Assembly (NCBI GenBank): GCA_036971475.1
Contig: JBAIZL010000001.1
Coordinates: 281,930,425 to 281,994,424 of the forward strand
Direction of reading: 5' to 3'
Source of the DNA: Prosapia bicincta
Lineage: Eukaryota; Arthropoda; Insecta; Hemiptera; Cercopidae
DNA: 64,000 bases
A program made the position numbers and the translations under genes. Numbering within the stretch: the stretch's first letter is position 1; the number at the start of each line of letters is the position of its first letter. The notes below the pieces were generated by a model that worked only from the letters and a program-made list of their open reading frames with translations, was not told the origin of the DNA and made no database searches. Positions 49,106 to 57,900 of this stretch are shown here, in pieces.

Positions 49106-50153
49106 ATCTAAAAATGATGGTCAACTATTGTATTACTATTTTTAAATGTGCTATACTTGATGTGTTTGTATCTAAATTAGGAGCCTATTGATAAATATGT
49201 GAGTTGAAATAGTGTTTTATTGCTGCGGAATTCGAGATTACAGAACATGAAGCAACTCCTATCTACGTGGTTATGTATTAAAACCGCCTGTAGAGCTAAA
49301 ACTATGCCGTATTCACGCCTTTAAATTTAATAAAAAAATTAATACAGTTATCAAAAGCAAGTGTGTAATATTGTTGACAAAAATCGTCGTAAGTAAGGCA
49401 AAAACATAACCGCTCTTTGTCTAACTTTATTTTTGTCATAATTATAATTACATTCCGTAAATATTTTTAACCTTTTCTAATTACTTAATATTACATTTTT
49501 TTTTGTATTATACCTTGTAAATTTAGGTTTTTGTTTCGGTTTTATATACCATTAAGGGCTCGTGGGCAAGTTGTACGGTTGCATTAATTCCCAAACGAAC
49601 GATTATTCGTCATATAACATGACCCATCTTTTAAAATAACGTCAGAACCGCAGCTATCGTGTGACCATTCGTAGATACCTTGCGAGCCTACAACCTCGGG
49701 AGTATTCGGTTAATATCCGCTCCGTTGGAAGAGCCCCATCTCCACTGCGTTCCGAGTTTGTTGACATTCATAGTTAAGAATGAATTGAGATTGTTTTGTT
49801 AATAAGTAAACCTGTGATTAGATATCCGGTGTCTTAAATAAGTAAAAGTAAAATACAAATTGCCAATATATTTCCTTCAATATTAATAGAGGAAAATATT
49901 GATTAATACTCCTATATCAAAAAGTACTAAGCAATATCTATCTAATTTCCCTATTACATCCTTTAAGATTTATGATTACGGTTTATTTGCTTTAAAAAAT
50001 AATAATAATTACGATCTGCAACCCCATATTTGCAACCCCATACACTGAATGTGTACACTACTCAATATTTAAAATGAGTGTTTAAAAAGTTGGGTAGACT
50101 CATCAATCGCATCTGTTGGAAACAAACTACAACTGGAGTTGTGCAATGTATAG
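49106..50153. other. No gene recognised
   Basis: AT-rich with a less AT-rich patch at 49.55-49.78 kb that has no long frame. Confidence 0.45.
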
Positions 50154-50177
50154 CACGCGTGCACGCACGCACACACA

Positions 50178-50208
<31 letters not shown>

Positions 50209-50355
50209 GCGCAGAGAGAGAGAGAAGAAAGAGGGAGGGAGAGAGAGAGAAGAATGAGGGAGGGAGAGAGAGAGAGAGAGAAGAATGAGGGAGGGAGAGA
50301 GAGAGAGAGAGAAGAATGAGGGAGAGAGAAAAGAATGAGGGAGAGAGAAAAGAAT
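50154..50355. repeat. Composite CA / CG / GA microsatellite
   Basis: In order: GCACGCACGC, (AC)n to 50,194, (GC)n to 50,212, then a polypurine run of GAGA and GAGGGA with a repeated AGAATGAGGGAGGGAGAGAG unit to about 50,355. The first part is alternating purine-pyrimidine, favourable for Z-DNA. The second is about 140 bp of nearly pure purine with mirror symmetry, favourable for triplex DNA. The 67-codon frame through it is low complexity. Confidence 0.95.
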
Positions 50356-50546
50356 GGAGAGAAAAGCTATTTTTCCCCCCAGCTTGTGTCTTACAAATTT
50401 TTAAAAAGCGATTTTTGAACCTTTCTGAGATTTAGATTTCGTAGATTTCCTACCTAAGAACGCTAATCGTTGAGACACGAATCTGAACATTAAAAAAAAA
50501 CTGTAACAAACATTTTAGTGTTATTTTCATTTTCATGAAACTTAAG

Positions 50547-50743
50547 TGGCTTTCAAGATTACGACAATAGATGCTAGTTCTGGGGTTGAGGTAATTTTCT
50601 TGACGCAAAACCGAGATTTTCGTAACAAAATTGCATATGAATTAGACGATACTACCAAAAAATGGAGAGTTGACATATCAGTGGGTGTTTTTACGAGCGT
50701 CGACTTAACTTATGGCAAATGGTACAAAATGAAATTAAAATAT
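50547..50743 (+). CDS. Candidate internal exon, family not recognised
   Basis: A 197-bp open stretch with protein-like codon use: AFKITTIDASSGVEVIFLTQ ... AYELDDTTKKWRVDI ... DLTYGKWYKMKLKYV. It is preceded by a pyrimidine-rich tract (TGTTATTTTCATTTTCAT) and AG at 50,545-50,546, and followed by GTAAAT at 50,744, a plausible donor. The alternation of hydrophobic and polar residues and the GKWYKMKLKYV ending resemble a beta-sandwich edge strand (as in lectin- or laminin-G-like folds), but that is a structural impression only. In-frame stops lie just outside both proposed splice sites, at 50,543 and 50,771. Confidence 0.3.
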
Positions 50744-51189
50744 GTAAATAAACAGAAAAGCTCATTAAAATGATTACTGGACAGTGTATTTAAGAGTCAA
50801 GTTTCTAAACAGTACAGGGAGCGGGTAAATACGTCAGTTAATCTCGTTTGAGAGTAGTTATATTTCAAATAACTACCCTGTCTAGAGATCTCCTAATCTC
50901 CTACTCCCAGTACAATACCAGGAAATATATATTTTCTTTTCTAAGTTATATAAAATTCCATCGTTTACAAGAGGTAGGCCTATGCCGTGTAGACACCTTT
51001 TTGTAAACCTGTAGGGATTGTATCTACATTGAGCCATTATCACACGAGGCTTGCTCTAGCAGTTAGCTTTCGATGCCAGATCCAGTAACACCAGTTGTTG
51101 ATTCTCCAGCGCGTTTGAAGTCCTGTTGTATCAAGCTTTGGGAAGTAGCTCCAGTCTGGTGTTGATATTGGCAGTGTGAGTACTTCGTA
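50744..51189. other. No gene recognised
   Basis: Possible intron after the candidate exon and 5' part of the Harbinger insertion; nothing else seen. Confidence 0.4.
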
Positions 51190-51613
51190 ATGGCGTCTTT
51201 TGGCGTTAGAGGTCATATCTTGTTACGTATAAACAGAATAGGAGTGCACGGGGAATGTTTAGAATTATTAGAAGAAAAAAATAGGAAATGGGTGAGTCGG
51301 TGGATCGAAAGAAAGGATTTGCTGCGAGCATCATCACGTCTTATTTGCGACCCTGCAGCAAAAGTCCCAAATTCATATCTGAATGTGCTGAGATTGTCAA
51401 AGTAAGATTTAACTACCTCTTTGAGATGGTAACACCACTGACACAGAGAAAAGACCGACTTCAGGCAAGTAATACCTTGTAAAACTAAACTAGAAATTGC
51501 TCTAAGATTCTTGGCAACTCGTGAGAGTTGCTCCAATACCCCATTCGAGTGCCTTGCAACACATTATTTACCTTCCTGCCCGTAGTCCTGCTGTAATTTA
51601 TAATGCTTTTTAG
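51190..51613 (+). pseudogene. PIF/Harbinger (HARBI1-like) transposase, N-terminal part, broken
   Basis: Three alternating frames together follow the HARBI1-like nuclease start. Frame 1 (51,190-51,405): ELLEEKNRKWVSRWIERKD, then LLRASSRLI, ending NSYLNVLRLSK (family: 'rrrWVrpWi-rR---Gas-tLl-EL--eDp-sY-nfLRms'). Next frame (51,409-51,456): FNYLFEMVTPLTQRKD. Frame 1 again (51,457-51,530): DFRQVIPCKTKLEIALRFLA then TRES (family: 'D--fR-aIp-k-kL-iaLRFLAtGeS'). Then 51,528-51,589: LLQYPIRVPCNTLFTFLP, and 51,587-51,613: PAVIYNAF and stop. The catalytic DDE region lies beyond the readable part. At least three frameshifts make it dead. Confidence 0.82.
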
Positions 51614-52124
51614 CCATATATCCAGTTAACATGGATTGACTTATATTTATTACAATTTAAATGAAGATATGAAAAAGGCTATAATTTTAAAGTCAGACGG
51701 GGTTGAAATGGCGCTAGAAACAAGTTTGGAATGACGCTAATTGTCTTGAAGTTCCCGATAAAAGACCATGCGTATAATCTGTAGGGCTATGCCATTTTTT
51801 TAATATTACGAAACTAATCTTGTTTTACCATTCAGTACAGATAGGTTACAAAATATCTCGGTTTTAATATTTTTTACTTTGTGTAGTATGTTTTACTATG
51901 AAACAGATATAGTGTTAAGAATCGTACCAAGAGGACGTAAAGATAAAACGAATGTATAGTTTTCGCAATTCTGATAAGACATTTTTAGATAGCGTCTGTG
52001 CTTTTGTCACAATATTGTAACCTAAACACTCCCAAGGTGTTACATTGTGTTTATAAGTTGTGAAGCTACTTTACGTTCTACACTTTACTAGCAACCATCT
52101 GTGCTTCGGCCAACATTAATCTAG
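51614..52124. other. No gene recognised
   Basis: Probably includes the decayed remainder of the Harbinger element, but no readable DDE core was found. Confidence 0.35.
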
Positions 52125-52240
52125 TAATCTGACGTCATAGCAAGTCCCCACCTAACGCGCATTAGATATCGCGTAAGTAAATATGTGTAGAGTTAATTAG
52201 CAAAGAGATCCGGGAATGCTGTAGTCGAAACGTCAGATTA
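52125..52240 (+). repeat. Inverted-repeat-bounded fossil element
   Basis: TAATCTGACG (52,125-52,134) and its exact reverse complement CGTCAGATTA (52,231-52,240) bound a 116-bp segment. Just inside the right copy, GAAA (52,227) is followed by CG, T, C and AGATTA, the end of the hammerhead grammar. The CUGANGA core and stem II are not recognisable. Layout resembles 35,694-35,790. Confidence 0.35.
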
Positions 52241-52536
52241 TTTCACTTTCAAATGAATGCAGAAAGTTTTGACGTGTAAACGTTCATTCGTGATTTACCA
52301 AGAGAAAGTTAAGTATGAGTACTTTCTTGCGAATAGATTTGGTAAAGAAATCGGGATATATATGTTTGCCACTGCAAATAGGTTATCGTGTAATACCGTA
52401 GTAGCAGCTGAATCAGTTGTAATAAGGTTGAAAGTTATAACACTCTTTGTTTATTTAAGATATATATCAGGTCAAAGACTATGAAGCAATAATAATATAA
52501 ATATAAAACACATTACAAACCGAAAGCTACGTACAG

Positions 52537-52537
<1 letters not shown>
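52241..52537. other. No gene recognised
   Basis: A 75-codon frame at 52,257-52,484 (+) has no recognised domain. Confidence 0.35.
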
Positions 52538-52599
<62 letters not shown>

Positions 52600-52622
52600 C
52601 ATACATATATACATGCGGGTTT

Positions 52623-52707
<85 letters not shown>
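52538..52707. repeat. (TA)n followed by (GT)n
   Basis: (TA) about 28 units to 52,595, a TACATACA transition, then (GT)n with a short GCGCGCGCG block to 52,707. The 61-codon frame through it is low complexity. Confidence 0.96.
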
Positions 52708-52708
<1 letters not shown>

Positions 52709-52895
52709 CGACTGCGTGAATGTTGAATTGTGCCTAAACTACACAGGAATTAATTGCCCAAAATTTTTAATAAAGGTGCTACCTGTAAATGTACCTGGAG
52801 TGAACTAATCGGTGGCACGCAAAACGCGCACCATGAAATATGCGTGCATGAGGAAACAATAGCAATTGACGAGGGTAAAAGGTAAATTAGAGAAT

Positions 52896-53228
52896 ATGGA
52901 GGTTATTTCTACTACCAAGGGGAAATCGGTGGTGCATTATCTCGGCTATGCATATCGAAAGTATAAAGATAACGCACTGGCATAGTGTCATGGTTAAAAA
53001 AAAAAAAAAATCAATGAAATATCTCGTTTAAAAAGTAGTGACAAAATTGTGTAGGAAGTGATGGATCGTCAGTGTGAACCACCTGACGAAGCATCCCTCT
53101 CTGTGAAAAATAAATCTGCAAGGCAAAGAAAAGATCGAGAAGAGTCTACGCCCGGATCCGAAATTCACCCCGAGGAAATGGGCTATCTTCATTACAGAGG
53201 ATATGACTTTGTCTCAGACATTCCATAA
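52896..53228 (+). pseudogene. FLYWCH zinc-finger domain of a MULE-like element, broken
   Basis: One continuous frame with three in-frame stops. It reads MEVISTTKGKSVVHYLGYAY then RKYKDNALA (FLYWCH start: 'f--s-kGk--l---GY-Y---k'), stop, CHG, a poly-Lys run from A14, then NEISRLKSSDKIV, stop, EVMDRQCEPPDEASLSV (family: 'C-aRlkts...-v---H-HpPd-a'), and RQRKDREESTPGSEIHPEEM. The 'PPDEA...RaREE-TPip-Iy-EE' continuation is usual for insect-type MULE transposases with an N-terminal FLYWCH finger. The zinc ligand His of 'H-H' reads C and E here. The catalytic transposase domain was not found downstream. FLYWCH also occurs in host proteins, so the MULE assignment rests on the 'REE-TP' continuation. 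Confidence 0.58.
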
Positions 53229-54705
53229 CTTCGTCTATTAAAGAACACTGCAAATCAACATGATTAGCTCAGAAGAAAACTCATTTATTTAGCTGAACGA
53301 TTTGTATCTAAAAGTTATACGCAATTTTCGCCTGACACAGTGTTCTGTCGTCATAGCTTTCCCTTGCCATCTGTTAGAACTTGAGCTTGTACGCATCTTT
53401 CGCAAGATTCCTGATGTACTCATATTTTTTTGTATGTTTCTCTCTCTACGGGGTATTGAGGTAAGGAAACCTGGTAGTTCGGAGGTTTTTGTGGTTCCGA
53501 CCGAGTAGAGGATAAGCGGTCGATACCGTAGAGTTTGGTCTGCGTTCGTCTCGTCCCATGAATGGGCCTGTACGTCCAGCCCTTACAGTAAGGTTGCAAG
53601 ATTCGTTCATACGGGTCATTGCATCAAGCCCTACGTCTCAGGCGGGAGTCATGAATTTGAGGTTAGATTATTGGGGGTTGCGGTTACATATGCTAGACCA
53701 GAACCTCTTCACTTAAGGAATCAAATGCGTGTGCTTCACGTAAGGATCTATCTTTGTGTCCTTTCACAAGGAGGTTGAGTCGAGAGACAGGCACTTCTTG
53801 TCACCATTTTTTCCACAAGTTTTTGTTTACCCTTTTCGATAATACGCACACCTCTCAAATTCTTCTCAGCTCAATGTGGAGGAGCTTTTGTGGTTTCAGT
53901 ATCTCCAACCTTTCGTTATCGTGCAAAAAGCTCAAGTAGGTTAGAGTTGCCATTTAGAATCTGCAAAATTTCGCGGCTGGGAATCACTGTCCTCTGAATG
54001 TAAATACTTAATCGTCTTATTTAGAAACATTTCTTCTGCTGTTGAAACAGTAGTTTGTTTGCCCGAAACAAAAGGATACTGCATGTTTATGTGTAGTGAG
54101 GTACGATTAATTTTTTGTGAAAAGATGGGAAATTAATAAATTAATTTGTACGATTAAAATTAGAATGCCTGAGAAAAATTCTGAGCACAAGATCGTTACT
54201 TCGTCGTTGCACATTTAATATGGAGGCGTTACTCGATTGAATAAAAGCTGAAAAGGCCTAGCGGCTGGGACAATACCTTTCTAATTTTATGCTGTATAAT
54301 TAAACTATTAGAGAGAATATTTATCACATAGAATATTGATTGTAGTGTAGGATATGCAGGAATACTTATAAAACTTCCTTTCTATGCATATTCTAAAAGT
54401 TCATAACATCCTCTTCTCATTTTTGTTACACCATTATTTTCAAACACTTCGAAATTAGAACTAATGTTCTTTTATTTTACGAAGTTCTTCGATACGTAAA
54501 AAAGTCATTATTTTTATTCCTTTTCGTTAATCTCTCCCCTCTCCAATATCTTCGCCCCTTCCCAAAAGAAACTTTAAAACGTCTGTGTATAATACTTGTA
54601 GTAACTGTGAGGAACTCTTAACCATAAAATTTGTGGCATTTCCACAAAGCTAAGTAAATATTTTGTTTAAATCTTAAAAATACTTGTCCGTTCTGTTGAA
54701 ACTTT
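53229..54705. other. No gene recognised
   Basis: May contain the rest of the FLYWCH element at the left (53.23-53.3 kb). Frames of 60-68 codons at 53.3-53.9 kb carry no recognised domain. The 53.4-53.7 kb patch is less AT-rich. Confidence 0.35.
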
Positions 54706-54742
54706 CAATACTAATCGTTTTTTTTTCTTTTCAGGTAAGTAG
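54706..54742 (+). promoter_or_regulatory. Zero-length recursive splice site candidate
   Basis: TACTAAT (54,709-54,715, close to a branch-point consensus) is followed by a run of pyrimidines (TTTTTTTTCTTTT), then CAG at 54,732-54,734 and immediately GTAAGT at 54,735-54,740. This is a full 3' splice site fused to a perfect 5' splice site with no exon between, the layout known from ratchet points in very long Drosophila introns. It implies transcription on the plus strand through this window. Chance formation of all parts together is unlikely but possible in T-rich DNA. Confidence 0.5.
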
Positions 54743-56066
54743 ATTCGGAAGATGGAGTTTAAAGTTGTAGCAGCTCAGTAAGTTTGTTCGCAGGGGTAAT
54801 TTAATTAGAGGTGTGGAGATCTTGTAAGTGTTGCTTTATGTTCACAAATAACTTTTACTTATCCATTAATCCCTCTTGAAAGTTAAAGAGAAACTTTTCG
54901 TTCTCAACAGAGTAAAAGCGGGAAATTTTAAAAAAACTTTACACAAATGTTGTCTGTCAGTTTCTTCTTACAGTCGTAAGTAATTTAGAGTTTTGGTCTT
55001 GTAATTTGGCCTTCCTCGGTATTGTTTGACCGGGCGTTGCCTGCTCGAATAACTATTTCCTCTAATGTAAATAGAGTAATTAGTAGTGAAAATGTAATCT
55101 TAATGGAAGTGAACGTATTGCATTTCCTTAACTTTATCTGTGTTGTTTTAAAATGAAAAATATTAAAGTCATATTTTCGCTCGATAAATATTTTAACGTC
55201 TGCAGAAAATAAATTCTGCTCCTCTCAAGGTCAGGATTGTAGGACTTTCAGCCAGTCACCTCCTTGGTTTGACGAGGGTAGCCATGTAGTTTCCCAACCT
55301 GTGGACTGAGTGCCAGTCAGCCCTTTCTCTCTCTTCAGCGCGTAGACCTAGAGTTTAATAGATTATTGGAAACAAAACTCATCCTTCTAACGCGTTTGCC
55401 GGATTTGTCTTTGATGCTACTTTGCCTCATCTAGTACGCAATGTCACAGTGTTCAAACATTAGCGAAACCTCTTTATTCCATGTCGAGAGTGTAGGCCTA
55501 ATTTAATTATTAATTATAAAAATGTGCTAGAAAGTAATCTTGGAACGACCCATGTCTATCATAAATTATCCTGATAGCATAAAAAAATCATATATATAGT
55601 TTTTACCCTAACCTAACTCGCAACCCCTTTCCCTACAAGGTAGCAGCGGTGGATATACGATCCGACCCCTGCTTCTTGACAGGGGGTCATAAACCGCCGC
55701 TGGCTTACCGCCCGTTTCCTCAGTCAGGGTCGTAAGCTTAGTTTTTGAAACAAAACTCTTAGAGTAGGCTAAAATTATAAATTCTTCTCCTAACTTTTCT
55801 GTTACCGGTCCATAAATATTATTAACTGGGCATAAGTAGGGGTTTCCTTAAACTGTCTTTGTAGTTTTGTGCTTAGATTGTAAGTTTATTTTTATAAATT
55901 TCAAGTAAACTTACAGAGCATCTTCAAAGTATTACAAGAATGACCTACTTTGTAAGGGAAATATGTAAAAAAAATAATTAACTTACGCTATTGTTTTTTT
56001 AAAATTTCTTTACTTTAGAAAATAAAGGATATCTTTTCAGTAAAGCAATCTCCCTGTAGATAGGGC
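54743..56066. other. No gene recognised
   Basis: No long frame. A patch at 55.2-55.4 kb and another at 55.6-55.75 kb are GC-richer without coding signs. Confidence 0.45.
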
Positions 56067-56937
56067 AATACCCTTCGCCGCAACTCAGTTGAGACTACTA
56101 TTAGAAAGTAATGATAATTGGGTGATAAACAACAATGAACAGCCTGTTAAGGGATTTGGTTCGGTGAAGTTGAAGGCTACTCTAGACCTTGTAATCATCT
56201 CCAAAGCCACAGTAAAATAACAGTTCAAGTAAATTGCACTGCTATTGTGCAATTTCAAAGTTGAATGTGAACAAAAAATTAATGTCGCATTTTGGATTGA
56301 TTAGACATTATTAGTTTTAAGATTTTTTTACTTAAATTTGCATTAAAAATGTCTTAGTTTTTATCTTTAGTAAAATTTTAACATTTACTAATTCAGAAAT
56401 TTATTTCATTTTCTTGAGGCCAAATAGGGGTAGACACCTCTGTTTTATCCCAAATGTGTGCAAGTCTATACCCGTAGGCGATCCTCTCCATGTCATCATG
56501 TAGTTTAATACCCTTCGCCGCAACTCATTTGAGGCTGTTATTAGAAAGTAATGATAATTGGGTGATAAACAACAATGAACAGCCTGCTAAGGGACGTAGT
56601 TCGGTGAAGTTGATGGCTACTCTAGACCTTGTAATCATTTCCAAAGGCACAGTAAAATAACAGTTCAAGTAAATTGCACTGCTATTGTGTAAGTTTAAAG
56701 TATAACTGTTCAATGTAAACAAAAAATTAATGTCGGATTTTGGATTGATTAGACATTATTAGTTTTAAGATTTTTTACTTAAATTTGCATTAAAAATGTC
56801 TTAGTTCTTATCATTAGTAAAATTTGAACATTTACTAATTCAGAAATGTATTTAGTTTTCTTGAGGCCAAATAGGGGTAGACACCTTTGTTTTATTCCGA
56901 TTGTATGCAGGTCTATCATGTCATCATGTTGTTTTAC
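56067..56937. repeat. 440-bp tandem duplication
   Basis: The sequence from AATACCCTTCGCCGCAACTC at 56,067 repeats from 56,507, a 440-bp period. Copies differ at scattered positions and by small indels; the second lacks CCCGTAGGCGATCCTCTCC near its end. The second copy carries an extra AAGTATAACTGTT. No terminal repeats or coding sequence. Divergence indicates an old event. Confidence 0.85.
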
Positions 56938-57175
56938 ATATTCTCACTTGAGACTTATCTAATTTAATCTATCCTTCCAAGGAAAGGTAAGGAGTAAACA
57001 CCTCTTTCCGGCTTACCAAATCTCTGTATTGTATAAGATTATTTGAGGATGATTGGATTTGTTTATTTTGCTTTAAAAATCCTTAGAATATGCAATTCAT
57101 ATTGTAAGTTTGTTCTCAGATCTTTGAAACAGAAGATATTGTCAGAAGTAACAGCGTAGACAGTTTATGTAAGTT

Positions 57176-57385
57176 TCAAGGAATATCGATTATGTCCCGG
57201 AGGGGAGCGGTGTGGATGAATTGCATGCACGGAGAATTAGGTCCAGGAAACTGGTAAACACGGGCGACGCTATGCTGTCGTTTGACCCAGACATTTCCTG
57301 AATTATTGACAAAACTGAACTCGGCCAGTACGGAGTTTCCAGATGCTTCGTAAAGGGATAAACTCACAGCATTCATAAAAGTTCC
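57176..57385 (-). CDS. Candidate exon, possibly MAM-like domain
   Basis: Minus strand: an intronic T-rich stretch GTGTTTTTAG gives an acceptor at 57,386-57,387, and the exon starts GGA ACT TTT ATG in an open frame that continues to a stop at 57,176. The product begins GTFMNAVSLSLYEASGNSVL and continues AEFSFVNNSGNVWVKRQHSV. The pattern 'G-f---lsLyl-e-sgn--l-efs-nnsGnvWvk---v' resembles the middle of MAM-type extracellular domains, where a conserved 'sGnqG--W' precedes a beta strand. The patch is clearly less AT-rich than its flanks. No clear donor was found; the coding part may end before the stop. It could also be a transposon remnant. Confidence 0.3.
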   Translation of the reverse strand, partial: GTFMNAVSLSLYEASGNSVLAEFSFVNNSGNVWVKRQHSVARVYQFPGPNSPCMQFIHTAPLRDIIDIP

Positions 57386-57900
57386 CTAAAAACACATACG
57401 TTTAATATAAACGTGAACTAATTTTGCCAAGAAATGTTGGAACAATTTAAATTTTCAAACGCTTCGAATAAAACGTATGCACAACATTTACTTTCACCTT
57501 CGTCGAAATTTTGCAGTTTAAAGCATTCTTCCAAGTGTAATTATTATCGACTATGAAGTACATATTGAAAAAATTAAGGTAGGGTCACCAAATCCTCTTC
57601 TGAGGACAAAGAATTCACCCAAATCAGACATTTTCATATTCGGTATTATAAAGACATTTCTACTTGTTACACATCGTAGGATAAAAAAAAGAGTAGATTG
57701 TATCAAGTGGTATTAGAGAAACGACATAATGATCCCTCCTACTAGGAATAGAAGAAGAGTATTGCTTCAGATGGGCGAGGATTTTAACTACATGCTCAGG
57801 AAGGGAAACCAAGACTACTCTAAAGGCAACGTGATGAATTTCGATAAAGCAGATAAAACATAAGCCTATTAAGACTACTGGTTAGAAATTCCAAATAGGA
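57386..57900. other. No gene recognised
   Basis: AT-rich sequence between the candidate exon and the 95-bp satellite. Confidence 0.45.

Noticed and set aside
55600..55622. Telomere-like repeat (ACCCTAACCTAACTC)
   Set aside because: Only two imperfect units; too short to mean an internal telomere.
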